Source of the DNA: Myroides guanonis
GTDB lineage: Bacteria > Bacteroidota > Bacteroidia > Flavobacteriales > Flavobacteriaceae
Assembly (NCBI RefSeq): GCF_900114085.1
Contig: NZ_FORU01000004.1
Span: 1-64,000 of the forward strand
DNA length: 64,000 nucleotides
Direction of reading: 5' to 3'
Each line of letters opens with the position of its first letter. The stretch's first letter is position 1. A model generated the notes under the pieces. It had not been told where the DNA came from and made no database searches. It was given only the letters and a program-made list of their open reading frames with translations. Below are positions 36,962-46,383 of the stretch, piece by piece. Position numbers and translations under genes: made by a program.

Positions 36962-37495
36962 ATGAAAACACTACATGGAAAATTGGTTTTCCTAAGGGCT
37001 TTAGAGCCCGAGGATTTACAATTTATATACGAGATAGAAAACGATTTGTCTCTTTGGGAAGTGAGTCATACTCAGACTCCTTATAGTCGCTTTTTGATAC
37101 ATCAGTATCTCGAAAATGCGCATCAAGATATTTATGAGGCTAAACAATTACGTTTGGTTATTTGTGAGCAAGGGTCCAATAATCCTATTGGTCTTATTGA
37201 TTTGTTTGATTTTGATCCAAAGAATGAGAGAGCTGGTATAGGTATTGTATTGAAAGATATAAAGGATAGACAAAAAGGAGTTGGTACAGAGGCTTTAACG
37301 TTGTTGATTGACTATGGTTTTTATCATTTACAATTGTTTCAACTTTATGCAAACATCAGTACTGAAAATAGTGCAAGTATTGCTCTTTTTACTAAATTTG
37401 GTTTCGAATTAGTAGGGATAAAAAGGGGATGGAATAGAGTAGGAAACACCCGAAAAGATGAGGCTTTATATCAATTAATAAATAAACAACAATGA
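36962..37495 (+). CDS. GNAT-family N-acetyltransferase
   Basis: A 177-aa GCN5-related acetyltransferase of the RimJ/SpeG type, with the LRALEPEDLQFIY start (about 12-24), the acetyl-CoA loop region DRQKGVGTEALTLL (about 103-116) and NISTENSASIALFTKFGFELVG (about 132-153). The substrate may be a polyamine or an amino group on a protein or amino sugar. It overlaps the mltG start by four bases (ATGA), implying translational coupling. Confidence 0.85.
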   Translation: MKTLHGKLVFLRALEPEDLQFIYEIENDLSLWEVSHTQTPYSRFLIHQYLENAHQDIYEAKQLRLVICEQGSNNPIGLIDLFDFDPKNERAGIGIVLKDIKDRQKGVGTEALTLLIDYGFYHLQLFQLYANISTENSASIALFTKFGFELVGIKRGWNRVGNTRKDEALYQLINKQQ

Positions 37496-38529
37496 ATTTA
37501 AAAAGGTTTGTTACACTAGTGGCTTTAGTTGGCTTGATAGTGGCTTCCGTTTATGGGTATCGAATGTATACCAATGCGTTTTCAAATAATGTTGAGAACT
37601 GGGGTGAAAGTGAGTTCTTGTATATTCCTGCAAATAGTTCTTATTTAGAAGTACGTAAGATAATTGAGCCTTATTTGAAAGATATGGCTTCTTTTGATGA
37701 AATGGCTGAACAATCTAAGTATGCTGGGAATGTAATATCAGGACGTTTTAGAATTAAAAACGGAATGTCTAACTACGATTTAATTCAAGCTTTGCGAAGA
37801 AATGTTCCTGTTCGTTTAACATTTAATAATCAAGAGCGTTTAGAGAATTTGGTGTCTCGAATGAGTAGTCAAATTGAACCGGATAGTATCAGTTTGATGG
37901 AAAGTTTTACGGACCCTGAGTTTTTGAAAGAAAGTGGTTTTACTCCTGAAACTGTGTTGGCTTGTTTTTTACCAAATACGTATGAGTTTTACTGGGATGT
38001 TAATCCTTTAAAGGTTAGAAATACGCTTCATAAAGAATATCTAAGGTTTTGGAATGGTGCTCGAAGAGAGAAAGCTGAGGCTTTGGGGTTAACTCCTGTT
38101 GAGGTTGCAATTCTTGCTTCTATCGTTCAAAAGGAGACTTCTAAGAATGATGAGAAAGCTGCTGTTGCGGGAGTTTATTTAAACAGATTGAAAATAGGTA
38201 TGCCTTTACAGGCTGATCCTACTGTTGTTTTTGCGAAGAAACTTTATACTAATGATTTTGACCAAGTTATTAAAAGGGTTTATCACAAGGATTTGGATAT
38301 TCCTTCTCCCTATAATACTTATAGAAATGTTGGTTTACCACCTGGTTTGATTTTTATGCCTGATGTATCTTCTATTGATGCAGTTTTGGATGCGGAAAAG
38401 CATGAATATCTTTATTTTTGCGCAAGTGTCGATCGAATGGGATATCATGAATTTGCTGCGTCTTTAGCACAGCATAATGTTAATAGTCAGCGTTATCAGA
38501 AGTGGCTTAATTCACAAGGTATACAATAA
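37492..38529 (+). CDS. mltG: Endolytic peptidoglycan transglycosylase MltG
   Basis: A 345-aa inner-membrane-anchored lytic transglycosylase. One N-terminal helix (about 5-24) is followed by a LysM-like domain and the YceG catalytic domain; the catalytic glutamate is E215 in SIVQKETSKND, followed by VYLNRLKIGMPLQADPTV. MltG cleaves nascent glycan strands and sets their length. It is the last gene of the dapF-GNAT-mltG operon and is followed at once by a terminator. Confidence 0.95.
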   Translation: MNLKRFVTLVALVGLIVASVYGYRMYTNAFSNNVENWGESEFLYIPANSSYLEVRKIIEPYLKDMASFDEMAEQSKYAGNVISGRFRIKNGMSNYDLIQALRRNVPVRLTFNNQERLENLVSRMSSQIEPDSISLMESFTDPEFLKESGFTPETVLACFLPNTYEFYWDVNPLKVRNTLHKEYLRFWNGARREKAEALGLTPVEVAILASIVQKETSKNDEKAAVAGVYLNRLKIGMPLQADPTVVFAKKLYTNDFDQVIKRVYHKDLDIPSPYNTYRNVGLPPGLIFMPDVSSIDAVLDAEKHEYLYFCASVDRMGYHEFAASLAQHNVNSQRYQKWLNSQGIQ

Positions 38530-38530
38530 A

Positions 38531-38570
38531 AAAATAGAGTTGTTAATTTTTTAACAACTCTATTTTTTTT
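38531..38570 (+). terminator. Terminator of dapF-GNAT-mltG
   Basis: AAAATAGAGTTGTTAA pairs perfectly with TTAACAACTCTATTTT around a four-base loop, followed by T residues, right after the mltG stop. Confidence 0.93.
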
Positions 38571-38572
38571 TG

Positions 38573-38580
38573 TATATTTG
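38573..38580 (+). promoter_or_regulatory. -7 box (TATATTTG) of the MBL hydrolase
   Basis: An exact TAnnTTTG match 28 bases before the ATG, immediately after the mltG terminator. The -33 region would overlap the terminator T tract and has no clear TTTG. Confidence 0.45.
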
Positions 38581-38607
38581 ATAGGCTAACCATCAAAAAT
38601 TGCGATT

Positions 38608-39510
38608 ATGGACAACACCATTCATATCATTGATTTGTATTTTTTACAAGAAAAGCATGCAATTGGGGCTTTTTTAATAAATTCTCCTAAAGGACTAGTA
38701 TTAATAGAGACTGGTCCAGAAACGACTTTCGATTATTTGTGCAAAGGCATTGCAAATGTTGGATATAATTGGAGAGATGTAAAACATGTTTTTCTAACTC
38801 ATATACATTTTGACCATGCTGGAGCAGCATGGAAGTTTGCAGCGGAAGGTGCTTTAGTGTATGTTCATCCAACGGGATTGCCTCATTTAGAAAATCCAGA
38901 ACGGTTATGGAATTCGGCAGCGCAGATTTATGGTGAGGATATGGATCGATTATGGGGAAATATGCAACCGATTGATAGAAAGCAATTGGTTAGTACTGAT
39001 GATAGTGATCGCTTCAATTTTGGTGATTTTGAAATAGAAGCAATTTATACTCCGGGTCATGCTATTCATCACAATGCATATAGGATGGGAGATATTGTGT
39101 TTACGGGAGATGTTGCCGGTGTTAAGATTGGTGATGGACCGGTTGTACCTCCATGTCCGCCACCTGATATTAATATTGAGCTTTGGAAAAAGTCTTTGGA
39201 CAAATTAAGAGCTGTTAATCCTCGTATTTTATATTTGACGCATTTTGCTAAGCATGAGGATCCTTTTCTTTTGTTTAATGATTTGGAGTTAATGTTAGAT
39301 AATTGGTCGCGCTATATTAAAGTTTTTTATGATAAGGAGATTCCTGTTGAACAGATTATTCCTGAGTTTAAAGAGTATACTTATAGTCAGTTGAGAGAGA
39401 AGGGGGTTACGGAAGAGGAGATTCAAGTTTATGAATACGCAAATCCTAGTTGGATGTCTGTGAGTGGGTTAATGCGTTATTGGAAGTTAAAGGATCAAAA
39501 GAGATTGTAA
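38608..39510 (+). CDS. Metallo-beta-lactamase-fold hydrolase
   Basis: A 300-aa MBL-fold protein with metal ligands H65, H67, D69 and H70 in THIHFDHAG, a second histidine site in YTPGHAIHH (about 150-158), the metal-bridging aspartate in FTGDVAGV (about 168-175) and a late LTHFAKHED histidine (about 212). No signal peptide. This is the glyoxalase-II-like subgroup of unknown substrate. The C-terminal 70 residues are helical. Its 3' side runs into a tandem repeat. Confidence 0.85.
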   Translation: MDNTIHIIDLYFLQEKHAIGAFLINSPKGLVLIETGPETTFDYLCKGIANVGYNWRDVKHVFLTHIHFDHAGAAWKFAAEGALVYVHPTGLPHLENPERLWNSAAQIYGEDMDRLWGNMQPIDRKQLVSTDDSDRFNFGDFEIEAIYTPGHAIHHNAYRMGDIVFTGDVAGVKIGDGPVVPPCPPPDINIELWKKSLDKLRAVNPRILYLTHFAKHEDPFLLFNDLELMLDNWSRYIKVFYDKEIPVEQIIPEFKEYTYSQLREKGVTEEEIQVYEYANPSWMSVSGLMRYWKLKDQKRL

Positions 39511-39830
39511 GGAGCAAGGATGTTAATTCGTGGATTTGATGATTTGTAAATTTGTGAAAGAAGATAGGTTTGAGATTGTAGATTAAGCCGTATTGAGGTG
39601 GTGTAGTTAAGGAGCAATGATGTTAATTCGTGGATTTGTTAATTTGTTAATTTGTGAAAGAAGATAGGTTTGATATTGAGGATTAAACTCGATTGAGGTA
39701 GTGTGATGAAGGTGCAATGATGTTAATTCGTGGATTTGATGATTTGTAAATTCGTGAAAGAAGATAGGTTTGAGATTGTAGATTAAGCCCGTATTGAGAT
39801 GGTGTGGTGAAGGAGCAAAGAAGTGAGGGG
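39511..39830. repeat. 100-bp tandem repeat, three copies and a fragment
   Basis: GGAGCAAGGATGTTAATTCG and near-identical variants begin at 39511, 39611 and 39711 (exactly 100 bases apart), with a decayed fourth start near 39812. Each unit carries a run of four 8-bp words (ATTCGTGG, ATTTGATG or ATTTGTTA, ATTTGTAA or ATTTGTTA, ATTTGTGA), then GAAAGAAGATAGGTTTGA and an ATTAA-rich tail. No gene lies in the gap to 39967; the small ORFs there are shadows of the repeat. Confidence 0.85.
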
Positions 39831-39874
39831 GCAAAGGAGATTTGATGTTTTTCCTTTATATGATATTTATATAA

Positions 39875-39926
39875 AAAAAGTGGTAAAACTAAAAGCAAAT
39901 ATTTGCTTTCAGTTTTACCACTTTTT
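39875..39926. terminator. Long hairpin (26-bp stem), bidirectional terminator
   Basis: AAAAAGTGGTAAAACT continues into AAAAGCAAAT and is mirrored by ATTTGCTTT and CAGTTTTACCACTTTTT, with one mismatch. A/T tracts lie on both sides. It lies between the MBL gene repeat and the DASS gene. Confidence 0.85.
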
Positions 39927-39932
39927 GTTTTG

Positions 39933-39964
39933 TAAAGGACTACCTATAAACTAGGTAGTCTTTG
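39933..39964 (-). terminator. Terminator of the sdh-porin-DASS operon
   Basis: AAGGACTACCT pairs with AGGTAGTCTTT (one bulge) three bases after the DASS stop. Confidence 0.65.
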
Positions 39965-39967
39965 TGT

Positions 39968-41398
39968 TTAAAAGTATCCTATCACACTCATCCATGCTGT
40001 TCCGATAACTAGATAGATTACTAAAAGAAGTATTCCTATTGTTAATCCATATATCCACCAGCTTTTTAGTTCTACGTATCCACTTCCAAAAAATACTGGT
40101 GCTGGTCCGTGTCCGTAATGGGTTAGCGCTCCGTAAATACTTCCCATAAATCCTAGCATTAGAGCTAATAACATTGGTGGTACTCCTAATGATATTCCTA
40201 CTCCCAATAGTGCCGCATACATGGCTGCCACGTGTGCTGTAGCACTTGCAAATAAGTAATGGGAGAAGAAGTATACTATTATAATTAATGGATATGCATA
40301 ATGCCAATGTATTCCGCCTAATTGCGCTTTAATTAAATCGCTAAACCATCCTATAAATCCTAATTCATTTAATGAGCTAGCCATCATAACGAGTACGGCA
40401 AACCATACGATTGTATCCCATGCTCCTTTTTCTGACTTGACGTCGTCCCATGTTAGAACGCTTGTTAGAAGTAAGACTGTTAATCCTATGAATGCTGTTG
40501 TGGTTGCATCCATAGAGAATAAATCTCCTGTTATCCACAATACTAATAGGATGAAAAAGGTGATTAACATTAATATTTCTGATTTGGTTAATCTGCCCAT
40601 TTCTCTAAGTTTTTGTGCAGCTAGTTTAGGTGCGTCTGCTGTCTTTTTGAGTTCGGGTGGAAATATTCGATACAAGACGAAAGGGGTTAATGCAAAAGCG
40701 ATTAGACCTGGTACAAAACCTGCTGCTGCCCAACTCATCCATGTTATATTTACTCCCATATCTGCTGCAAATTTTTGACACATGGGGTTACTTGCAGTTC
40801 CTGTTAGAAACATGGAAGAAGCTATTAGATTCATGTAATAACTGTTTAAGGTTAAGAAGGAACCTAGCTTTTTATGGGTTTCTGGTTTGGTAGCATCTGA
40901 TCCGAAGTTCAAAGCCATTGATTTCATAATAGGATAAATAATTCCTCCTCCACGTGCAGTATTACTCGGAATTGCTGGTGCGAGTACAAGGTCTGCTAAT
41001 CCTAAGCCATATGCTAGCCCTAGTGTGCTTCTTCCAAAAGCGCGAATAAAGATGTAAGCAATACGAGTTCCTAAACCTGTTTTAATAAAACCGCGTGCGA
41101 TAAAAAAGGAAATACCTATTAGCCAAATGACTTTATCTCCAAATCCTCGTAAACTAAGTGCGATTGATTTCCCTGGGTCTCCTGGGGCCAAGAGTTGAAA
41201 ACCTGCGGTTAATGCTACGGCAATCATACACATGGTTCCCATAGGTGCTGCTTTTAGGATTATTCCTAATATAGTAGCAACAAAAATGGCAAATAAGTGC
41301 CACGCTTCTACAGCAACCCCATCTGGAATGGGGCTTGTCCAAATTAGAACACCTATCACTACGGTGATGATGAAACTTTTTATCTTAACTTCTTTCAT
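39968..41398 (-). CDS. DASS (SLC13) dicarboxylate transporter
   Basis: A 476-aa secondary transporter, start taken at 41398 (MKEVKIKSF), four bases after the porin stop; the longer frame would overlap that gene. About 12 helices are predicted. The DASS hairpin motifs are IPSNTARGGG (about 152-161) and MFLTGTASNPM (about 202-212), with the later SATAHVAAMYAALLG (about 385-399) region. The CitT/SodiT1-like group imports succinate, fumarate, malate or 2-oxoglutarate. Its place after sdhCAB and a porin suggests succinate/fumarate exchange with the respiratory complex. Confidence 0.88.
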   Translation of the reverse strand: MKEVKIKSFIITVVIGVLIWTSPIPDGVAVEAWHLFAIFVATILGIILKAAPMGTMCMIAVALTAGFQLLAPGDPGKSIALSLRGFGDKVIWLIGISFFIARGFIKTGLGTRIAYIFIRAFGRSTLGLAYGLGLADLVLAPAIPSNTARGGGIIYPIMKSMALNFGSDATKPETHKKLGSFLTLNSYYMNLIASSMFLTGTASNPMCQKFAADMGVNITWMSWAAAGFVPGLIAFALTPFVLYRIFPPELKKTADAPKLAAQKLREMGRLTKSEILMLITFFILLVLWITGDLFSMDATTTAFIGLTVLLLTSVLTWDDVKSEKGAWDTIVWFAVLVMMASSLNELGFIGWFSDLIKAQLGGIHWHYAYPLIIIVYFFSHYLFASATAHVAAMYAALLGVGISLGVPPMLLALMLGFMGSIYGALTHYGHGPAPVFFGSGYVELKSWWIYGLTIGILLLVIYLVIGTAWMSVIGYF

Positions 41399-41402
41399 AC
41401 TT

Positions 41403-42617
41403 TTATAACCTACATTGGAGTTGAACAAATGCTAAATTTGAATTGTATTTTGTGGTATTCTCAAAATTGTGTTTATAGTTGTCTATTTGCATTCCTATTT
41501 GAAGTCTTGCTTTATAATCTTTTATAAATTCAAAACTGAGCATAGGTACCCAAGTTTGTCGAGGGTTTGAATCTAATTTCGAATTTTCATCTAAAATTTC
41601 ATATCTACATGCAAATTCGATTGCTTGTAAGCGTTTTAGCCCTATTTCATAACGAATGTTTGGCAGTATGTAAAAACTATTTACTATGTAATCATTTAAT
41701 TCACCTAGGCGGTTTATAGGTGCTGTTCCAAAGAATAAAGTATGATTTGTTGCTCTTTTTGCTTCGGTTTGGAAATCGACACTCCATTTGTTTGCTAAGG
41801 GTATGGTGAGTGCTGCTTCAACTCCATAGGCGTGTGATTTTTGTTTTTCTACTTCTGCGATTCCTCCACTTATACCTATAGAGAATCCTCGAGTTTTGTC
41901 TATATCTAATAAAATTCGAGAGGAGTAGTTTTTCCCATCATCACTATCTATTTTGTTTTTTCCGTTTCCGTTAACTACGGAGAAACCATAGTTAAGTCCC
42001 ATTTTTGAGCCTATATCTACATTTCCTGTTATTGCACCACCGATTTGAAAACTTGTCCATCCTAGTGGACCAAATAGGTAATAGGAGTTACTATAATCTA
42101 TTGATTTAATGATGTCTACTGAATAGGTTTCTTCTCTGCCAAAGAGTGGCCTGAATTGTCCAATGGTTATTTGTGCATAACGGTTTAAGGAATATCTGGC
42201 ATATGCGTTTTCTAAAACTTTTGTTCTAGGGTCGCTTTTAAAGTCGGCAAAATTAGTTAGTACTACTACTTCTAAATCTTGAGAGACTTTTACGTTTAAA
42301 GAAACACGCATTCTTTTGATATCGAAAGTATTACTAGTGCCTGATCCATCACTGTGTTGTAATCCGTTGACATCTACGTTGGTTTTGAAATTATTCAGGT
42401 ATCTTGCTTGAAAAACCCCACCTAGTTTAAATGTTGGATAGGTTACTTTTGCACCACCCGTTATATAATCATGTTCAAATACTTTGATTGTATCTGTTTC
42501 GATTTGAGGGGGTGATGTTTCTGTTTTTATTTCTTGTCCAAAAGTGATTTGAAAAACTAATGTTGAGAATAATAGTAATCCATTTCGCAAGATTTGTTTT
42601 GATTTGTTTTTTTTCAT
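41403..42617 (-). CDS. Outer-membrane porin (OprO/P-like)
   Basis: A 404-aa beta-barrel protein with a signal peptide (1-27, ending ITFGQ). The FQARYLNNFKTNV and FDIKRMRVSLNVKVSQD segments, the DFKSDPRTKVLENAYARY region (about 130-147) and the terminal aromatic/basic strand (FVQLQCRL) are typical of phosphate-selective OprO/OprP-like porins common in Bacteroidota. The real solute is unknown; the operon suggests dicarboxylates. 17 bases after sdhB. Confidence 0.8.
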   Translation of the reverse strand: MKKNKSKQILRNGLLLFSTLVFQITFGQEIKTETSPPQIETDTIKVFEHDYITGGAKVTYPTFKLGGVFQARYLNNFKTNVDVNGLQHSDGSGTSNTFDIKRMRVSLNVKVSQDLEVVVLTNFADFKSDPRTKVLENAYARYSLNRYAQITIGQFRPLFGREETYSVDIIKSIDYSNSYYLFGPLGWTSFQIGGAITGNVDIGSKMGLNYGFSVVNGNGKNKIDSDDGKNYSSRILLDIDKTRGFSIGISGGIAEVEKQKSHAYGVEAALTIPLANKWSVDFQTEAKRATNHTLFFGTAPINRLGELNDYIVNSFYILPNIRYEIGLKRLQAIEFACRYEILDENSKLDSNPRQTWVPMLSFEFIKDYKARLQIGMQIDNYKHNFENTTKYNSNLAFVQLQCRL

Positions 42618-42634
42618 AATGAGAGAGTTAGAAT

Positions 42635-43387
42635 CTACTTTTTGTGTTTAAAAAAGTTTGCACGATTGTATTCATAATTCATTCTCGCGATGTTTAATAC
42701 GGAGATTCCTTGTGGGCATTCAACTTCACAGGCTTCTGTATTAGAGCAGTGTCCAAATCCTTCTTTGTCCATTTGATTGACCATGTCTATGACGCGTGTT
42801 TTTCTTTCTTTTTCGCTTTGTGGTAATAATGCTAGTTGTGTAATTTTAGCGGAAGTAAAGAGTGCTGCACTTCCGTTTTTACAGGTTGCTACGCAAGCAC
42901 CACATCCTATACAGGCTGCGGAATCAAAAGCTTGTTCTGCTGTCTCATGTGAAACGGGAAGGCTATTAGCTTCGGGGGCTTGACCCGTGTTAACGGATAC
43001 AAAACCTCCTGAAGATATTATGCGGTCAAAGGCTGATCTGTCTACTTTTAAATCTTTTTTGACTGGAAATCCGGCTCCATGAAAGGGTTCTATTAGAATG
43101 GTTTCTCCGTCTTTGAATTCTCGCATATGCAATTGGCAAGTTGTGGTGTTTTTCAAAGGACCATGGGCTATTCCATTAATCATAACTCCGCATTGGCCAC
43201 AAATACCTTCTCTACAGTCATGGTCAAATTCCACTGGTCGTTCTTTGTTTGTAATCAACTGTTCATTTAAGGTGTCTAGCATTTCTAAAAAAGACATATG
43301 ATGATTTACATTGTCTAATTGATAGGATTCTAGTTTTCCAGCAGAGTTTCGATCTACTTGTCTCCAAATTTTTAATTGTAATTTCAT
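42635..43387 (-). CDS. sdhB: Succinate dehydrogenase/fumarate reductase iron-sulfur subunit
   Basis: A 250-aa iron-sulfur subunit carrying electrons between flavin and quinone. The 2Fe-2S ligands are C58, C63, C66 and C84 (DCREGICGQC ... TTCQ). The cluster-binding C-terminal part has CIGCGACVATC (about 153-163) and C...NTEACEVECP (about 206-216) motifs for the 4Fe-4S and 3Fe-4S centres. It lies nine bases after sdhA. Direction (SDH or fumarate reductase) cannot be told from sequence. Confidence 0.96.
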   Translation of the reverse strand: MKLQLKIWRQVDRNSAGKLESYQLDNVNHHMSFLEMLDTLNEQLITNKERPVEFDHDCREGICGQCGVMINGIAHGPLKNTTTCQLHMREFKDGETILIEPFHGAGFPVKKDLKVDRSAFDRIISSGGFVSVNTGQAPEANSLPVSHETAEQAFDSAACIGCGACVATCKNGSAALFTSAKITQLALLPQSEKERKTRVIDMVNQMDKEGFGHCSNTEACEVECPQGISVLNIARMNYEYNRANFFKHKK

Positions 43388-43396
43388 AGACTCGTA

Positions 43397-45316
43397 TTAT
43401 TTGTAACTACGGATAGTTGGTTGTAGATATTCGAATGATAGTTCTTCTTTATTGAGAATGGGTTCTTCTTTGGTGTTTCCTGGAAATTCCCATGCAGATA
43501 TAAACTGATATAGTTCATCATTTCTTTGTGCTTCTCCATCGGGTGTTTGATATTCTTCTCTAAAATGGGCACCGCAGGATTCTTCTCTTGTTAGGGCGTC
43601 GTAACACATTAGTATGGCTATCTCTAGGTAATCTGCTACGCGTCCTGCTTTTTCGAGTTCTGAGTTCATGCTGTTTAGGTCCCCAGGGATACAAACGTCT
43701 GTGTAGAATTCTTCGCTTAGATGTTTTATTTCTTCTATCGCGTATTCTAATCCTGCTTTATTTCTTGCTAACCCACAATTGTCATACAAGAGTTTTCCTA
43801 GTTTTTTATGGAAATAATCGACTGTTTTGTTTCCTTTTATTGCTAATAAACTCACTAATTTTTGTTCTGCTTGTGAGGCTGCTTGTTCAAATGCTGGATG
43901 GTCTGTTGTTGTTTTTTCTTTTGTTAATTCTCCTGCTAGGTAGTTTGCAATTGTATAGGGTGCAATGAAATAGCCGTCTACACATGCTTGTAGAAGCGAA
44001 TTAGCTCCTAATCTATTTGCTCCATGGTCTGCAAAATTAGCTTCTCCTATGGCAAATAGCCCTGGGATTGTTGTCATTAATTCATAGTCTACCCATAGTC
44101 CACCCATAGAAAAGTGTGCTGCGGGTGAGATTTTCATAGGTTCTTTATATGCATTGATACCGGTGATTTTCTCATACATGGTAAAGAGGTTTCCGTATTT
44201 CTCGGCTATTTTGTCTTTTCCTTGTTCTTTAATTGATTTAGAAAAGTCTAGATATACTGCATTTTTTAATGGACCTACTCCAAATCCTGCATCGATACGT
44301 TCTTTGGCTGCTCGTGATGAAATGTCACGAGGGGCGAGGTTTCCAAATGCTGGATATCTGCGTTCTAAATAGTAGTCTCTTTCTTCTTCGGGGATATTAT
44401 TTGCTTCTCTTGTTTCATTTTCTTTGAGTGGTACCCATATTCTTCCGTCATTTCGCAGAGATTCACTCATTAGTGTTAGTTTGCTTTGATAATCTCCACT
44501 TTGAGGTAAAGAGGTTGGGTGTATTTGAGTCCAGCTAGGACTAGCGAAATAGGCTCCTTTTTTATGGGCTCTCCAAATCGCAGAACCGTTACAGCCCATT
44601 GCTAGGGTTGATAGGTAGTATATTTTTCCGAATCCACCGGTAGCTAATACTACAGCATCTGCTGCGTGTTTTTCTATTTTTCCTGTTTCTAAATTTCTTG
44701 CAATGACTCCTTTTGCTTGGTTGTCTACAATTACTATGTCAAGTATTTCATGGCTTGAATACATGGTTACAGTTTTCTTGTTTTCTTGACGCATCAGTGC
44801 TTGGTAAGCTCCTAATAAAAGTTGTTGTCCTGTTTGTCCTCTTGCGTAGAAGGTTCTACTTACTTGTACTCCTCCAAAAGAGCGATTGTTTAAATATCCT
44901 CCATATTCACGTCCAAAGGGTACTCCTTGTGCAACGGCTTGGTCTATTAGGTTTAAAGAACATTCTGCCATTCTATATACGTTTGCTTCTCGGGCTCTAA
45001 AATCACCTCCCTTCAACGTGTCAACAAACATGCGGTAAACACTGTCTCCGTCGTTTTTGTAATTCTTAGCAGCATTTACTCCTCCTTGTGCTGCTACAGA
45101 GTGTGCACGACGAGGGGAGTCTTGAAAACAAAAGCTTTTGATATTATAACCTAGTTCTCCTAATGAAGCGGCTAATGAACTTCCAGCTAAACCTGTTCCT
45201 ACTACAATAACGTTTAACTTTTTACGGTTTGCAGGGTTTACTATGCGTGCTGTTTTCTTATAATTTGACCATTTTTCTTCTAATGGACCTTTTGGGATTT
45301 TGGCGTCTAATTTCAT
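43397..45316 (-). CDS. sdhA: Succinate dehydrogenase/fumarate reductase flavoprotein subunit
   Basis: I begin at 45316 ([12 protein letters not shown]); a longer frame up to 45526 would overlap the cytochrome gene by nearly 200 bases. The 639-aa product has the dinucleotide motif GTGLAG (40-45), the covalent FAD histidine H72 in [11 protein letters not shown], and the [11 protein letters not shown] catalytic region (about 402-412). Length and style match the type B enzymes of Bacteroidota and epsilon-proteobacteria. Middle gene of sdhCAB. Confidence 0.96.
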   Translation of the reverse strand: MKLDAKIPKGPLEEKWSNYKKTARIVNPANRKKLNVIVVGTGLAGSSLAASLGELGYNIKSFCFQDSPRRAHSVAAQGGVNAAKNYKNDGDSVYRMFVDTLKGGDFRAREANVYRMAECSLNLIDQAVAQGVPFGREYGGYLNNRSFGGVQVSRTFYARGQTGQQLLLGAYQALMRQENKKTVTMYSSHEILDIVIVDNQAKGVIARNLETGKIEKHAADAVVLATGGFGKIYYLSTLAMGCNGSAIWRAHKKGAYFASPSWTQIHPTSLPQSGDYQSKLTLMSESLRNDGRIWVPLKENETREANNIPEEERDYYLERRYPAFGNLAPRDISSRAAKERIDAGFGVGPLKNAVYLDFSKSIKEQGKDKIAEKYGNLFTMYEKITGINAYKEPMKISPAAHFSMGGLWVDYELMTTIPGLFAIGEANFADHGANRLGANSLLQACVDGYFIAPYTIANYLAGELTKEKTTTDHPAFEQAASQAEQKLVSLLAIKGNKTVDYFHKKLGKLLYDNCGLARNKAGLEYAIEEIKHLSEEFYTDVCIPGDLNSMNSELEKAGRVADYLEIAILMCYDALTREESCGAHFREEYQTPDGEAQRNDELYQFISAWEFPGNTKEEPILNKEELSFEYLQPTIRSYK

Positions 45317-45327
45317 TTCTGCAATTT

Positions 45328-45978
45328 TTATGTAGTGAAGTATATATAAATAGGCATTAGGGCAAAACCGGTACAAATTACTATTGAGTAGATTACCGCA
45401 AATACATTTACCCAGCGAACGAATTTTGGGTGAAACAACCCTAAGGTTCGAATCCCACTTTGTATTCCATGGATTAAGTGATATGCAAGTGCTATCATTG
45501 AAATAACATATAGTACGACTAGCCATGAGTTTTGGAAACTAGCTACTACGACTCCATATAGGTCTTTGTTTCCATATGGGTCTAATCCTACTTCTCCAAA
45601 TTTGTATTGATACCAGAAGTTCTGGAAGTGTATTACTAAGAATATCAGGATGAGGGTTCCTAGAACTCCCATACTTCGACTATACCATTTGCTGGCTCTA
45701 CCTCTGTGGTCTGACTTATAAGAACCTTTTGCTTTGTTGTTCTTATTGGTGATGATTATTCCATATATAGCATGAGCTATTATAGAAAGGTAAAGCAAAT
45801 AGGAGACTCCTTTTATCAAGAAGTTATTGCTTAAGAATTTGGAATAGGCGTTAAAGCCTTTTTGAGCATGTTCGGGTTCTAAAAACAGTTGAGTATTTCC
45901 TAAGAAATGAATTAGTAGGAAAAAACACAAAAACAAGCCAGTGGCAGCCATAAGAATCTTTCTTGCGAGTGTATTCAT
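45328..45978 (-). CDS. sdhC: Succinate dehydrogenase cytochrome b subunit
   Basis: A 216-aa inner-membrane diheme-type cytochrome b of the type B complex: five helices with four likely heme histidines (in [27 protein letters not shown] and [10 protein letters not shown]). It anchors SdhAB and reacts with menaquinone. It is the first gene of the operon, 11 bases before sdhA. No strong promoter box was found in the AT-rich stretch upstream. Confidence 0.94.
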   Translation of the reverse strand: MNTLARKILMAATGLFLCFFLLIHFLGNTQLFLEPEHAQKGFNAYSKFLSNNFLIKGVSYLLYLSIIAHAIYGIIITNKNNKAKGSYKSDHRGRASKWYSRSMGVLGTLILIFLVIHFQNFWYQYKFGEVGLDPYGNKDLYGVVVASFQNSWLVVLYVISMIALAYHLIHGIQSGIRTLGLFHPKFVRWVNVFAVIYSIVICTGFALMPIYIYFTT

Positions 45979-46383
45979 CGAGTAGTAGTGTTTTAATGAA
46001 TTTGTAAATAGTTTTGTGGGTTAAAAGTATAGTTATGCTTTTTTAATTTATATGATATTTATCATTCTAAGTAGCAACCATTATTATAGAAGTGTTAATT
46101 TATTATTGTAATACTATTTATATTTCGACTCATAGATTAAAGATATAAAATAGTTTCGAATTTAAGTGTTGTGATTTGTTTATTTTATTAAAAAGATTTG
46201 AGTATATATGTTATTAAATATAGCTTTTCGTTGTAGTATGTTTAATTTGTGTTGTGTGAATATTAAATTAAATTAACAATGATAGGGATGTAAAGAATAA
46301 AGTGAGGATTTCCGTATTCATGAATAATTAGTTGCTTGTTTTATTTTAATATCGTAATATTGCAATGATAAAAAAAAGGTAGT
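45979..46383. other. Divergent intergenic region, sdhC / arsR
   Basis: About 400 bases, very AT-rich, without a gene or hairpin that I can support. It must hold the promoters of both the sdh operon (leftward) and arsR (rightward). Only the arsR promoter/operator (46332-46367) can be recognised. Confidence 0.6.
46332..46367 (+). promoter_or_regulatory. arsR promoter with overlapping ArsR-type operator
   Basis: TTG at 46332-46334, 20 bases, then TAATATTG at 46355-46362 form a -33/-7 pair. A partial inverted repeat ATCGTAATATTGCAATGAT (46351-46369) covers the -7 box, as expected for a repressor site. A closely related repeat lies after arsR (46732-46751). Confidence 0.6.

Noticed and set aside
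39511..39830. CRISPR array
   Set aside because: The 100-bp unit repeats without variable spacers, and no cas genes are present.
39607..39898. Two short minus-strand ORFs in the tandem repeat
   Set aside because: They are translations of the repeat and have no independent coding signal.
43384..43572. Small ORF at the sdhA/sdhB junction
   Set aside because: It is a shifted-frame shadow within sdhA on the same strand.
45443..45458. GGTTCGAATCCCAC, a tRNA T-arm-like word
   Set aside because: It lies inside the sdhC reading frame and no acceptor, D or anticodon arm can be built around it.
45317..45526. N-terminal extension of the SdhA frame
   Set aside because: It would overlap sdhC by about 200 bases and has no homologous sequence; the [10 protein letters not shown] start fits the family.
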